Source of the DNA: Sporolactobacillus shoreae
Lineage (GTDB): Bacteria > Bacillota > Bacilli > Bacillales > Sporolactobacillaceae
DNA: 64,000 nucleotides
Direction of reading: 5' to 3'
Assembly: GCF_004684935.1 (NCBI RefSeq)
Contig: NZ_SRJD01000003.1
Location: 124,001-188,000, forward strand
In this document: piece by piece, positions 1-11,127 of the stretch
Numbering within the stretch: position 1 is the stretch's first letter
Layout of the letters: each line of letters begins with the position of its first letter
The notes under the pieces: model-generated
Database searches by the model: none
Told to the model about the DNA's origin: nothing
Seen by the model: the letters and a program-made list of their open reading frames with translations, nothing else
Position numbers and translations under genes: made by a program

Positions 1-134
1 TTATTATAGACAATCATTGGACGACTTGCACGCTGAAGATTAATCGTCTGAGCATCCCCCTTTCTCTTTTAAGTGGCAAAAAGCCCAGATCAGCCATATA
101 TATATAAACGACATTCACAGGAGGGATGGAAACC

Positions 135-1583
135 GTGAAATTATATGTGGTTCAGAAAGGCGATTCAGTGGCGGCTATTGCTCAGAAACACGAGATGGCG
201 ATTAATGATTTCCGGGATATGAATAATGGTCTGACTGATGAAGAACTGATTCAAGGAATGAAGGTCAAAGTTTCTGGAAACGTGCAGCCCCTGAAGGTCG
301 AACGTTCCGAAAAACCAAAAAAACAGGCACAGGTGCAGCCTTCGGTAACAGCACCTATACAGACCCAGAAGCCGGCAGCTTCTCCTTCACCGCAAGTCGA
401 AGCTGCCAAGAAACCGCCCGCTGTCTCGGGGGCACAGGAAAAGGCAAAGGAGAGCCCGGCAACCGGTGGACATCCTACGGGCGGAGCGACTGATTTTAAT
501 ACCATATTTTATCCAAAAGTCAGTCAAAATCAATATCAATATCCAGGGGTAACGGCGGGAGCTTTTCAGAATGTGCCTGGCTCGCTTCCATCCCAGAGTG
601 CGCCGATGGGGTCAGGATACCCGAATTATCCAGGGCTGACAGGGAATATTGGAGGGGCTGTCAATTCTGCTGTATCACCTTACGGCATAAATCCGTATTC
701 ACCTGCTTATTCCGGGAATCCGGGCACCGCTGTAAGCCCCGCAGCACAGTCTGGACAAATGAGCCCTTATTCCCAGCCCTATCCTCCCTATTCCAATCCG
801 GGAAACTTAGTCAGTCCGGCGATGCAGCCGAATCAGGCGTCACCCTATTCACCGGCTTCCGCAGGGAAAATGGGGAACGCGTACAGCCCGATATCGCAGC
901 CTGCCGCGGTTAATCCTTATTCGGCGCTGTATCCCGGCAATCCATCGGGTACGGTCAGCCCCGTGACGCAGTCCGTACCTACGAATCCCTACTATCAGGC
1001 ACCAATAACTCCTCAGGTTAGTCCGGTCGGGATCACCAATCCTGCTATGCAGTCCGGAGCCAGCAACAAAAAAAGTATGCCAATGATCGCGCCGGAGTAT
1101 CAGAATCCCGTATCCGGAAAGACGGCGAAAGCATCCATGAACCCGACAAAACAGGCTGCCTATTCTCCTCTCTCCAAAGGAGCAATTCAGCCGGCCGCGG
1201 ATTATCAGCTTCCAAACGCAGCTCAGGCACCCGTAAGCCCATGGATACAACCAGGCCAGCCCTCAGTTGCCAACGTGGGGACATCGGTGCAAAATGCGGC
1301 TAATCCGTTGGTTCAGGGGCAGCAAAGTATACCAACTCAACCGGCCGGTCAGGGAACTATTGGCGGTTATCCATATCCATATATGCCACCCATGGGTCAG
1401 CAAAGGCCATGCGGATGTGGCGGGCCTTCCGCTCAGCCCTATTCGCCTTTTGCCACATCGCCCACTTACGGGTATTACGGAGGGAATCTACCGCAGGCTG
1501 AAATGCCTTATTCAGAAATGGGGTCGATTCCTGCACCGGTATTTCAGCTTGAAAAACCGATTAAGCCGACCAGCAAAAAATAA
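135..1583 (+). CDS. safA: SafA-like spore coat assembly protein (LysM)
   Basis: A LysM domain at about residues 2-47 (starts KLYVVQKGDS) is followed by more than 400 residues of low-complexity sequence rich in Pro, Ser, Asn, Gln, Gly and Tyr, with recurring SPYS/NPYS/YPGN units and a PCGCGG patch near the C-terminus. This is the layout of SafA, which anchors inner-coat layers on the forespore; the N-terminal LysM binds cortex peptidoglycan and SpoVID in B. subtilis. The longer ATG start at 126 touches the ribosome site AGGAGGG (119-125), so GTG at 135, nine bases further on, is preferred. The neighbours coxA and yebC match the B. subtilis safA locus. The C-terminal region is fast-evolving and its partners cannot be read from sequence. 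Family call is firm for LysM, good for SafA orthology. Confidence 0.8.
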   Translation: MKLYVVQKGDSVAAIAQKHEMAINDFRDMNNGLTDEELIQGMKVKVSGNVQPLKVERSEKPKKQAQVQPSVTAPIQTQKPAASPSPQVEAAKKPPAVSGAQEKAKESPATGGHPTGGATDFNTIFYPKVSQNQYQYPGVTAGAFQNVPGSLPSQSAPMGSGYPNYPGLTGNIGGAVNSAVSPYGINPYSPAYSGNPGTAVSPAAQSGQMSPYSQPYPPYSNPGNLVSPAMQPNQASPYSPASAGKMGNAYSPISQPAAVNPYSALYPGNPSGTVSPVTQSVPTNPYYQAPITPQVSPVGITNPAMQSGASNKKSMPMIAPEYQNPVSGKTAKASMNPTKQAAYSPLSKGAIQPAADYQLPNAAQAPVSPWIQPGQPSVANVGTSVQNAANPLVQGQQSIPTQPAGQGTIGGYPYPYMPPMGQQRPCGCGGPSAQPYSPFATSPTYGYYGGNLPQAEMPYSEMGSIPAPVFQLEKPIKPTSKK

Positions 1584-1683
1584 CTATTGTCTTTCTTGTT
1601 AATATTTACTGTCCCTGCGGAAAAATTCACCCGTGTAAAATCCTCTCTCATCACACAAAATAAGTGTGAAAGGGGGATTTGCA

Positions 1684-2238
1684 TTGAAAAAAGCAGTACT
1701 TGCACTCAGCGCTATTCTGACAATAGGCGGCATATTGCCCGGCTGCGGGGCCTACAACTCTGCATACAATAATCCGAACGCGCCGCGTAATGTCACTTAC
1801 AGGAACAATCCGAATACCACTTATCCAGTGAATCCGAATTACAATACCACTGAGCAGACTTACAGGACGGACCGTAATGGATATCGCAATGACCGCCTTT
1901 TGGCCAAGAAAATTGCCGATAAAGCGAATGCCGTGAGCGGTGTAAGCAACGCCTATGTTGTTGTAAACAATGGAAATGTCCTGGTCGGTATCGTGCCGGA
2001 CAAAACCGTGACCAATACAGGTGCATTAACAAACAAGGTCAAAGCCGCAGTCAGGCCGCTGACTGGAAGCAGGACGATTTACGTCACAACGGACAATCGT
2101 TATATCCAGAGAATCAGAAGAGCTGCAACCAATTTTAATGCTGGTAAAGGCATGCGCGAAGTGAGCTCCGACATCACAGGAATAATTGACGATTTAGCGC
2201 GCGCGCTGAAACGCCCGTTTCAGAATAACAGCAAGTAA
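1684..2238 (+). CDS. coxA: YhcN/YlaJ-family sporulation lipoprotein (CoxA-like)
   Basis: The protein opens with KKAV, a hydrophobic stretch and the lipobox LPGC, so it should be a lipoprotein acylated on Cys21. A short Asn/Tyr/Arg-rich linker follows, then a YhcN/YlaJ domain (about residues 60-150) with the typical pattern [20 protein letters not shown]. In B. subtilis the gene after safA is coxA (yrbB), a spore cortex-associated member of this family. The start is taken as TTG 1684 because AAAGGGGG (about 1669-1675) lies one helical spacing upstream; an in-frame GTG at 1666 precedes that ribosome site. A strong terminator follows. The molecular activity of this family is not established. Confidence 0.8.
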   Translation: MKKAVLALSAILTIGGILPGCGAYNSAYNNPNAPRNVTYRNNPNTTYPVNPNYNTTEQTYRTDRNGYRNDRLLAKKIADKANAVSGVSNAYVVVNNGNVLVGIVPDKTVTNTGALTNKVKAAVRPLTGSRTIYVTTDNRYIQRIRRAATNFNAGKGMREVSSDITGIIDDLARALKRPFQNNSK

Positions 2239-2256
2239 TCAGACAAAAAGATAAGC

Positions 2257-2293
2257 AAAAAAGAGCAGGGAAGCGTTTCCTTGCTCTTTTTTT
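2257..2293 (+). terminator. Rho-independent terminator after coxA
   Basis: AAAGAGCA and GGAA pair with TTCC and TGCTCTTT around a four-base loop, followed by a run of T. It ends the safA-coxA unit before yebC. Confidence 0.85.
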
Positions 2294-2474
2294 CAGGGAC
2301 AAAAATAGGTATAATGAAATCGGTGTTGCGTTTGGATCTTGCGCGGAGTATATAGAGCAGCAATCTGAATGGGCTGGAATTCCGGGACTTCCCTGGGGTG
2401 TTTTCAGAGGGATGTTCAAGAAGAGAGGCCAGTGCTTCAGGCAAACTGACAGCGTGTATGAGAGGAGAAGAAAT

Positions 2475-3203
2475 ATGTCAGGACATTCAAAATGGAACAA
2501 TATACAGCATAAGAAGAATGCGATGGACGCGATCCGCGGGAAAGCATTTATGAAACTTTCCAAGGATATTTTTCTTGAAGCGAGGCGAGGCGGCGGCGAC
2601 CCGGATATGAACGCTGGGCTGAGGCACGCCATCGAAAAAGCAAAAGCCGCAAACATGCCGAATGATAACATTTCCCGGGCAATCAAGAAGGGGACTGGCA
2701 ACCTGGATGGTGTCACATATGAAGAAATCACGTATGAAGGATACGGACCAGGTGGTGTCGCGGTCATGGTGGATGTGCTCACAGACAATAGGAACAGATC
2801 CGCATCGGAAATACGCCACGCTTTTTCAAAGAGCGGGGGAAATCTCGGCGAATCAGGCAGTGTCGCTTTTATGTTCGACAAGCAGGGATTAATTGAAATT
2901 GAAAAAAAAGACGGACTTGACGAAGATCAGGTGATGATGGATGCGATTGATGCGGGTGCTGATGATCTGCGCACCGAAGAGGATCGTTTTGTGATCACCA
3001 CGTCTCCAGAGGTTTTTGACAGTGTCAAGAAGGCACTTGAAGAAGACAAGGGTTATGAAATTGACCGTGCGGAGGTCGCCATGGTTCCCAAAACAAAAAC
3101 GGCGCTCTCAGGAGAGGATCTTGATAAAATGGATGCGCTGATGGATGCTCTGGAAGACAACGATGATGTTCAGGACATCTACAGCAATCTGGAGGAAGCC
3201 TGA
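2475..3203 (+). CDS. yebC: YebC/PmpR-family regulatory protein
   Basis: A 242-residue member of the YebC/TACO1 family, starting [14 protein letters not shown], the diagnostic N-terminus. Members bind DNA as transcription regulators, and in some bacteria they help ribosomes through proline stretches. All three structural segments are present, including [19 protein letters not shown] in domain 2. An upstream ATG at 2412 in the same frame is not used in this family; AGAGGAGAAG (2461-2470) lies just before ATG 2475. In B. subtilis bofC lies between this gene and ruvA; here only a terminator and a promoter fill that gap. Confidence 0.95.
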   Translation: MSGHSKWNNIQHKKNAMDAIRGKAFMKLSKDIFLEARRGGGDPDMNAGLRHAIEKAKAANMPNDNISRAIKKGTGNLDGVTYEEITYEGYGPGGVAVMVDVLTDNRNRSASEIRHAFSKSGGNLGESGSVAFMFDKQGLIEIEKKDGLDEDQVMMDAIDAGADDLRTEEDRFVITTSPEVFDSVKKALEEDKGYEIDRAEVAMVPKTKTALSGEDLDKMDALMDALEDNDDVQDIYSNLEEA

Positions 3204-3260
3204 ACATTAATCCGCAATGCACTATCCAAACCATATAATTTTAAAAATACAGGAAAATCG

Positions 3261-3292
3261 GGACATTGATGTAAAAATGTCCTTTTCTTTTT
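3261..3292 (+). terminator. Terminator after yebC
   Basis: GGACAT pairs with ATGTCC across a ten-base loop, followed by TTTTCTTTTT. Confidence 0.75.
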
Positions 3293-3324
3293 GCCAGCTT
3301 TTTTTGCTTTTACTCCAGTAATTT

Positions 3325-3354
3325 TTGTGACAAATCCCGGCTGTGTGATATGAT
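3325..3354 (+). promoter_or_regulatory. Candidate sigma-A promoter for ruvA
   Basis: TTGTGA (3325-3330) and TATGAT (3349-3354) are separated by 18 bases, about 55 bases before the ruvA start. A terminator just upstream supports a new transcription unit here. Confidence 0.5.
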
Positions 3355-3410
3355 ATTTATTATAACGAAAACAGGCAGGGTTCACACCAGCCCATTGAGG
3401 AGCAAAGCAA

Positions 3411-4001
3411 GTGTTTGATTATATAAGCGGTCTTTTATCTTATCTGTCGGGAAACGGCATTGTGATTGAACAAGGCGGCATCGGCTACAAGATTACGTGT
3501 GCCAATCCGTTCAGTTACCAGCCGATGATGAATAAGGAAACAAAGGTATATATTTACCAGTATGTGCGGGAAGACGCGATGATTCTGTATGGTTTTAAGA
3601 CTAGAGAAGAACGTGAATTGTTTATCCGGCTTCTTAGTGTCTCGGGAATTGGTCCGAAAAACGCACTGGCCGTTCTTGCCTCCGGAAATCCGGATGAAAT
3701 TATCCGGGCGATTGAGTCAGAGGATAATCGCTATCTGACCCGTTTTCCCGGAATCGGCAAAAAAACAGCAGGCCAGATTATCCTTGATTTGAAAGGAAAG
3801 CTTGCCGATTTCTCCATCTCCGGCATTTCAGAAAGTGGAACAGGCGATGAAAGTTTGGCCCTCAGCGAGGCGTTGGACGCTCTGGAAATGCTGGGCTATT
3901 CAGAGAGAGAAATTCACAAGGTGATCCCCGAGCTGAAAAAACAGGAACTGACGGCGGAAAATTATGTTAAAGAGGCGCTGCGCCTTTTGACGAACGCGTG
4001 A
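3411..4001 (+). CDS. ruvA: Holliday junction branch migration protein RuvA
   Basis: A 196-residue protein with the RuvA N-terminal OB fold (starts FDYISG), two helix-hairpin-helix elements ([13 protein letters not shown] and [19 protein letters not shown]) and a C-terminal three-helix domain that contacts RuvB. It binds four-way DNA junctions and loads RuvB for branch migration in recombinational repair. The start is GTG 3411 with AGGAG upstream. It is followed at 16 bases by ruvB, so the two should be co-translated. Confidence 0.97.
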   Translation: MFDYISGLLSYLSGNGIVIEQGGIGYKITCANPFSYQPMMNKETKVYIYQYVREDAMILYGFKTREERELFIRLLSVSGIGPKNALAVLASGNPDEIIRAIESEDNRYLTRFPGIGKKTAGQIILDLKGKLADFSISGISESGTGDESLALSEALDALEMLGYSEREIHKVIPELKKQELTAENYVKEALRLLTNA

Positions 4002-4017
4002 TAAGGAGGCGGCTGAG

Positions 4018-5019
4018 GTGGAAAACGACCGTTTGCTTTCCAGTGAGTCCACACTGGAGGATCAGAGTATGGAGCGTTCCATACGTCCTTCTGATCTCGA
4101 GCATTACATCGGGCAGGAAGAATTGAAAAAGAACCTGAAAGTTTTTATTAAGGCTGCCAAAGAACGCCATGAGCCCCTCGACCATGTACTCCTCTATGGT
4201 CCTCCGGGACTTGGCAAAACGACATTGGCTATGATCATTGCGGGTGAGATGGGGGCACAAATCCGCACAACCTCAGGTCCCGCTCTTGAGAGGCCTGGGG
4301 ATCTTGCGGCTGTCCTTTCATCTCTTGAGCCGGGGGACGTTCTTTTTATCGATGAAATACACAGGCTAAGCCGGCATGTTGAAGAAGTGCTTTATCCGGC
4401 GATGGAAGATTTTTGCATGGATATTGTGATTGGAAAGGACGACACGGCACACTCGGTCCGTCTGAATCTGCCTCCGTTCACTCTTGTCGGAGCGACAACG
4501 CGCGCCGGCTACCTGTCACCTCCGCTCAGAGACCGTTTCGGGGTCATCAGCCGTCTGCAGTTTTACAGTCCGGATGAGCTGTCACAAATTGTCCGGCGGA
4601 CGGCATCTGTTTTAAATGCCGAGATCAGGGATGATGCCTGTAAGGAAATTGCCGGCAGATCTAGGGGGACGCCGCGCATTGCCAATCGTCTGCTGAAGAG
4701 GATACGCGATTTTGCCCAGATTGAAACGGGCGGAATTATTGACAAGGAGACTGCTCGGATGGGGCTGACGAGGCTTCAGGTCGATGAAGCAGGGCTTGAC
4801 CGTGTGGATCACCAGTTACTTGAAGGAATGATCCATAAATTCGGTGGTGGTCCTGTTGGCCTGGATACCCTTGCGGCCGCGATTGGCGAAGAGCGGCACA
4901 CCATAGAAGATGTCCATGAACCGTTCCTGCTGCAGAACGGTTTTATTCAGAGGACGCCTCGTGGACGCGTGGTTACGGACTTGGCGTACCGGCATTTCCA
5001 TATTGAAAGGAATGATTGA
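4018..5019 (+). CDS. ruvB: Holliday junction ATP-dependent DNA helicase RuvB
   Basis: A 333-residue AAA+ motor. Walker A is GPPGLGKTT, Walker B is FIDEIHR, sensor 1 is GATTRAG and the arginine-finger region is RDRFG; a winged-helix C-terminus contains the pattern FIQRTPRGR. It drives branch migration with RuvA. The start is GTG 4018 after AGGAGG at 4004-4009. The stop codon overlaps the possible start region of the next small gene, which suggests coupling. Confidence 0.97.
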   Translation: MENDRLLSSESTLEDQSMERSIRPSDLEHYIGQEELKKNLKVFIKAAKERHEPLDHVLLYGPPGLGKTTLAMIIAGEMGAQIRTTSGPALERPGDLAAVLSSLEPGDVLFIDEIHRLSRHVEEVLYPAMEDFCMDIVIGKDDTAHSVRLNLPPFTLVGATTRAGYLSPPLRDRFGVISRLQFYSPDELSQIVRRTASVLNAEIRDDACKEIAGRSRGTPRIANRLLKRIRDFAQIETGGIIDKETARMGLTRLQVDEAGLDRVDHQLLEGMIHKFGGGPVGLDTLAAAIGEERHTIEDVHEPFLLQNGFIQRTPRGRVVTDLAYRHFHIERND

Positions 5020-5023
5020 ATCC

Positions 5024-5224
5024 ATGGGGGATATCGGTAAGTTTCTGATGATCGCCGGTGTCGTCCTTTTTTTAATCGGATTGTGCTGGCCGCTCGTTGG
5101 CAGGCTCCCGGGTGATTTTATTATTAAAAAAGGAAATGTCACCTTTATGTTTCCGATTGTCACGTGTCTTGTGATCAGCATTGTAATATCACTTATTTTT
5201 TATATCATTAACCACCTACGTTAA
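5024..5224 (+). CDS. DUF2905 small membrane protein
   Basis: A 66-residue protein with two predicted membrane helices ([18 protein letters not shown] and a C-terminal [17 protein letters not shown]) joined by the loop [13 protein letters not shown], which is the DUF2905 signature. Its function is unknown. In many Bacillales it lies between ruvB and queA, as here. ATG 5024 is chosen because GAAAGGA (5005-5011) abuts the alternative ATG at 5012; either is possible. Confidence 0.8.
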   Translation: MGDIGKFLMIAGVVLFLIGLCWPLVGRLPGDFIIKKGNVTFMFPIVTCLVISIVISLIFYIINHLR

Positions 5225-5247
5225 CGGAAAGAGAGTGCATAAGAGTT

Positions 5248-7433
<2,186 letters not shown>

Positions 7434-7455
7434 CATCGGAAGGATGGATTAAGAA

Positions 7456-7782
7456 ATGCAAAGTTTAGGTCAATTTGCTTTACCTCTGATTATCTTTGTT
7501 GCGATTTTCTATTTTCTGATTTTGCGCCCGCAACAGAAGCAGAAGAAGCAGGTACAGGAAATGCAATCTTCACTGTCGCGAGGCGACAAAATTATCACAA
7601 TTGGAGGACTTCAGGGTACTGTTGAATCGTTCGACGACCAGAATATTGTCCTGAGAAGCAGCGGAAGCAAGCTCTCTTTTGAACGCAGCGCGATTCGTTC
7701 AATAATTAAAAAATCCGGTTCAGCTGCCGAAGAAGATTCAAAGAAGAAAGATGATAAAGAAACGACTGCTGAAAAAGAATAA
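7456..7782 (+). CDS. yajC: Preprotein translocase accessory subunit YajC
   Basis: A 108-residue protein with one N-terminal membrane helix (LPLIIFVAIFYFLILRPQQK, the YajC signature including RPQQK) and a small cytoplasmic domain with GDKIITIGGLQGTV. The tail is charged and Lys/Asp/Glu-rich. YajC associates with SecDF and YidC at the Sec translocon; secD and secF lie 3.4 kb downstream. GGAAGGAT precedes the ATG. Confidence 0.95.
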   Translation: MQSLGQFALPLIIFVAIFYFLILRPQQKQKKQVQEMQSSLSRGDKIITIGGLQGTVESFDDQNIVLRSSGSKLSFERSAIRSIIKKSGSAAEEDSKKKDDKETTAEKE

Positions 7783-7792
7783 GTGCAACCGT

Positions 7793-7824
7793 AAAAAAGC
7801 GACCCCAATCGGCCGCTTTTTTAT
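7793..7824. terminator. Bidirectional terminator between convergent yajC and yrzE-like gene
   Basis: AAAAAAGCG and CGCTTTTTT flank a short loop, giving a T-run on both strands. It lies between the ends of two convergent genes. Confidence 0.8.
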
Positions 7825-7838
7825 TTTGGAAAGAGCGA

Positions 7839-8222
7839 TCAGTACCTATGCTTTCCTGAAAAGAGATTGACGCCGATGGTGCCTCCGAGCGCGGCCGCCG
7901 CGATATTGGCAAGAAAATAAACAAGCTGTATCAGCCCCGGCGCGCGGTCAAGGGCGAGGTACTGGAAACTGAGGCTGAACAGACAATAAAAAAGTCCGGT
8001 AATTGCGCCAATCATGAGACCTTTTTCCTTCATTTTTGAGCCTGCAATTGTCCCTCCGATAAATAAAGCAATAGCGGAAATGATTATTGGAAGAGCGGTT
8101 CCGCTGGTTTCCGCGAATGAAGTAAAGCGGAGCAGCGAAGCAAGAAGTACAGCGGAAGCAAGGATAATGATGAAGGATGCGACCATCCCGTAAGTAATGG
8201 CGGAAAGCCAGTTGCGAGTCAT
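7839..8222 (-). CDS. yrzE: TIGR04086-family membrane protein (YrzE-like)
   Basis: A 127-residue, four-helix membrane protein with Gly-rich helices (ALFIGGTIAGSKMKEKGLMIG and a C-terminal GGTIGVNLFSGK), typical of the TIGR04086/YrzE family found next to yajC in Bacillales. Function is unknown. AGGAGG lies at a good distance before the ATG. It is transcribed toward yajC and shares the terminator with it. Confidence 0.75.
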   Translation of the reverse strand: MTRNWLSAITYGMVASFIIILASAVLLASLLRFTSFAETSGTALPIIISAIALFIGGTIAGSKMKEKGLMIGAITGLFYCLFSLSFQYLALDRAPGLIQLVYFLANIAAAALGGTIGVNLFSGKHRY

Positions 8223-8479
8223 ACAAAACGCCTCCTGTGAATCCAGAAAATTTTATTTCAGGCGGAATGAGTCGGTTAATGCTAAATGGGAAGAAGAAAC
8301 GGCCAGTAAAATTTATGACCAGAGCGACATGTGTTCCGGAAGAGCCTGTCAGCCTGAAATCCTGCTTAAAGTCTATTCGGACAGCCTGTGTTTGATGACT
8401 TAATCTGAGAAACATCGGCTTATGTTATCTGCCCGTCTGCACATAATAACCTATAGAAAATAATCAGGGGAGAACAGCT

Positions 8480-9025
8480 ATGGGTACTTCGGCCGCAAGG
8501 ATGTTGCTTTTTATCATACTTCTGAAATTTGGGCTCCGTGATATTCTGGGCGCAAAACCGGCGGAGCGGACTTTGGCGGATTTCACCGTTCTTTTTTTCG
8601 CGGCCGATCTATCGCTTTTAGCGGTGATCCGTCCGAATCAGCCGTTAGCCTATTTTCTTGTACCGTTCGGCATACTGATTCTCACTTACCGGCTTCAAAA
8701 GATCGTTCAGCAGTCCTCTGAAAAATGGCTGACACAGGATCCTTCTGTGCCGCCTTCAATGGTGCGTGAGCATGAGCTCTCTATGTCCGGAGCGGCGTAC
8801 GCATCCGGCACGGATCATAAATACTGCCCGCCGATGGCACTGCCCCTGATCGAGAACGGAAAAGTGCGCGGTGACAATCTCAGGAAAATCGGCAAGACAC
8901 AGCTTTGGCTCAGGCGGGAACTGAGAAATTTCGGTTATCGGGACTTGCGGCAAGTCAATTATCTGACCATGGACGATACAGGAAACTTTTTCATGGATCT
9001 GAAGAATTATTCTCCAGAAAATTAG
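8480..9025 (+). CDS. yrbG: DUF421 membrane protein (YrbG-like)
   Basis: A 181-residue protein with hydrophobic N-terminal helices and a soluble C-terminal DUF421 (YetF-type) domain. The pattern LIENGKVRGDNLRKIGKTQL then LRRELRNFGYRDLRQVNY and MDDTGNFFMD is diagnostic. YrbG holds this position beside spoVB in B. subtilis. It is somewhat short for the family and the membrane part looks divergent. AGGGGAGAA precedes ATG 8480. The end overlaps the end of the convergent spoVB by four bases, with no visible terminator between them. Confidence 0.75.
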   Translation: MGTSAARMLLFIILLKFGLRDILGAKPAERTLADFTVLFFAADLSLLAVIRPNQPLAYFLVPFGILILTYRLQKIVQQSSEKWLTQDPSVPPSMVREHELSMSGAAYASGTDHKYCPPMALPLIENGKVRGDNLRKIGKTQLWLRRELRNFGYRDLRQVNYLTMDDTGNFFMDLKNYSPEN

Positions 9026-10575
9026 CGAATCCATTTGCCGATTACGAGAAACTGAGCAAGCTGATCTTTCTGAATCATCCCGAGAAATAAAGCGAAGAGG
9101 GCATAGAACAGGGCGATCAGGGAAATCAGGAGAAGTGTCCGCGGAACAAGGCTCATGGCGGTGAAGCTTCTCTGAATCAGCAGATGTGAAAGAAAGCCGG
9201 AAAAGGCGATCAGAATGCCTGTCCGGACATAATCTTTAAGTATCAGTGAAAAACCGATGGCCCGGAACATCACGGCAGCATGCAGCATGGTGACCAGCAC
9301 GACATTGAAACAGATGGCCAGCGCCGTACCCTTGATACCGTACTCGGGACGGCTCGTTAAAAAGAAGAGCAGGAAGATTTTCACTAGAGCTCCTATAAAC
9401 GTATTGATCATTGCCGCCTTAGCCAGATCGAGCGCCTGAAGGACGGCATGCATCGGAGCCTGAAAATAGAAAATCATGAAGAAGGGCGCCATTGTATAGA
9501 GAAACTGCGCCGCTTCAGGCGCGTCATAAATAATTTTCATCAGAGGCTGGGCAAAAGAGTAAGTGACAACAATGGAAAGGCCGCCGGTCAGCATGGCAAT
9601 GCGAAGCGCCTGATTGAGGCGGTAGTGAATCATCCCATAGGATTTTCGGGCGAAGGCTTCACTGACTGCCGGAACAAGAGAAACATGCAGCGCATGGGTA
9701 ATGAAGCTGGGCAAAAGGAGAAGGGTCATCGCGTAACCGGTCAGCTGTCCGTACAGTTCAGCTGAGGCTTTGATCGAATAGCCTGCCATGACGAGGCTGT
9801 GCGAGACAATCATCGGTTCAAGAAAATTCCCAATTGATGCAATCAGCCGGCTCCCCATGGTCGGAAGCCCGATGCCGAGCAAGTGCCGCAGGGTGGTACG
9901 GCTTCCCTGCAGCGATTTGCGCCCTTTTCCTTTAAATAAGTGATTGCCCTCTTTCTTAAACGCATGGAGCATGTATAACAGTGATGCGCATTCGCCAGCG
10001 GAACCGGCGATCATTGCGCCCGCGGCTGCGTAGGCGACGCCATAGGGCATCAGCAGATTGGCAAGCGTGGCGACCAGTGAGATACGCACCACCTGTTCGA
10101 CGATTCCGGACCAGGCGTATGGCTTCATATTGCGGATTCCCTGGAAGTAGCCGCGGAGTACGGAACTGACCGCGACAATCGGAATGACCGGAGTAATAGC
10201 AATTAAGGGGTAAACGACGCGCGTATCAGCAAACATGTATTTAGCAGACACCGGGATGAGGACAAGCATAGCGAGAGTCAGGATAATGCTGATTGTTCCA
10301 ACGATCGAAAGCGACAGAGCGAGAATCAGTTTAATACGCCGTTTGTCGCCGAAAGTCTCCGCTTCGGCGACGAGCTTAGAGATGGCGACAGGCAGCCCGA
10401 GTTCGGTCAGTGTGACGACAAGCAGCATCGCCGGGAAAGCCATCATGAAAAGGCCAACGCCCTCATCGCCGATCACCCGGGCCAGCACCATCCCATTGAT
10501 CATGCCAAGTATGCGTGTAACCAGACCTGCAGCCATCAAAATAAATGATCCTTTTAAAAATGATTGCCGTGCCAT
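9022..10575 (-). CDS. spoVB: Stage V sporulation protein B (MOP-family flippase)
   Basis: A 517-residue integral membrane protein with about 14 hydrophobic helices, in the polysaccharide/lipid exporter branch of the MOP superfamily. It starts ARQSFLKGSFILMAAGLVTR, a typical SpoVB N-terminus, and contains RGYFQGIRNMKPYAWSGIVEQ, the conserved family block. SpoVB is needed for spore cortex synthesis, probably flipping lipid II at the forespore membranes. Location between the yrbG-like gene and comN matches B. subtilis. Confidence 0.93.
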   Translation of the reverse strand: MARQSFLKGSFILMAAGLVTRILGMINGMVLARVIGDEGVGLFMMAFPAMLLVVTLTELGLPVAISKLVAEAETFGDKRRIKLILALSLSIVGTISIILTLAMLVLIPVSAKYMFADTRVVYPLIAITPVIPIVAVSSVLRGYFQGIRNMKPYAWSGIVEQVVRISLVATLANLLMPYGVAYAAAGAMIAGSAGECASLLYMLHAFKKEGNHLFKGKGRKSLQGSRTTLRHLLGIGLPTMGSRLIASIGNFLEPMIVSHSLVMAGYSIKASAELYGQLTGYAMTLLLLPSFITHALHVSLVPAVSEAFARKSYGMIHYRLNQALRIAMLTGGLSIVVTYSFAQPLMKIIYDAPEAAQFLYTMAPFFMIFYFQAPMHAVLQALDLAKAAMINTFIGALVKIFLLFFLTSRPEYGIKGTALAICFNVVLVTMLHAAVMFRAIGFSLILKDYVRTGILIAFSGFLSHLLIQRSFTAMSLVPRTLLLISLIALFYALFALFLGMIQKDQLAQFLVIGKWIR

Positions 10576-10772
10576 GGGCTTGTCCGCCTTTTCTTCTTAA
10601 AGTTGCGGCTGTGACGCACGCTTAATGCATTTATATGCATGGAGCGCGTCTCCACATGACAAGCCCTTGGATTATTCTCCGGATTCGCTTCAAAAGGTTT
10701 ATCGGAATACCGATTTTGTGTTTCGTATTATCTGCCAATTATGCTATGATAAACATTATGGGAGGAATAGAC

Positions 10773-11054
10773 ATGCCGGAATCCTTTGATGATCTGGAAA
10801 AGTGGCGGAAAGAAATTGCTCCGTTTCTGCAAAGCAAACTGGATGAGTTTCACTTGCTTGGGCTCAACCATCTGAAGATGGACGAATTCTGGCAGTTTGT
10901 AAAGGAATCACTGGAAAAGAAGAAGGAGGACAGGCCGGAAAGAATCCATGAAGTCGTGGCTGCTGTCATGTCGCTGACCGTGAACGATTACATGAACAAA
11001 ATCCGCATGGATATGTTCAAAGACAATTCACTGAGTCTTGATGGCCTCAATTAA
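10773..11054 (+). CDS. comN: ComN-type post-transcriptional regulator
   Basis: A 93-residue helical protein starting MPESFDDLEKWRKE, with a conserved LNHLKMDEFWQFVKESLEKK centre and the C-terminal AVMSLTVNDYMNKIRMDMF. It matches the ComN/YrzD family, which in B. subtilis controls comE mRNA accumulation and interacts with DivIVA. GGAGGAATAG lies directly before ATG 10773. The frame extends upstream to 10635, but that part lacks a ribosome site and is hydrophobic and unlike the family. Position between spoVB and secD is the conserved one. Confidence 0.85.
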   Translation: MPESFDDLEKWRKEIAPFLQSKLDEFHLLGLNHLKMDEFWQFVKESLEKKKEDRPERIHEVVAAVMSLTVNDYMNKIRMDMFKDNSLSLDGLN

Positions 11055-11127
11055 ACAAGTCGAATAAACAGAGAGCGGGTTCGGATAAGCCCACCCTCAG
11101 AGATAGAGAAGGGAGCAAGTTAAGGTC

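Noticed and set aside
2174-2881. Minus-strand ORF of 235 codons opposite yebC
   Set aside because: Antisense shadow of a strongly conserved gene and its terminator; no ribosome site.
8197-8403. Plus-strand ORF of 68 codons between the YrzE-like and YrbG-like genes
   Set aside because: No ribosome site, no family resemblance, and it overlaps the start of the well-supported minus-strand gene.
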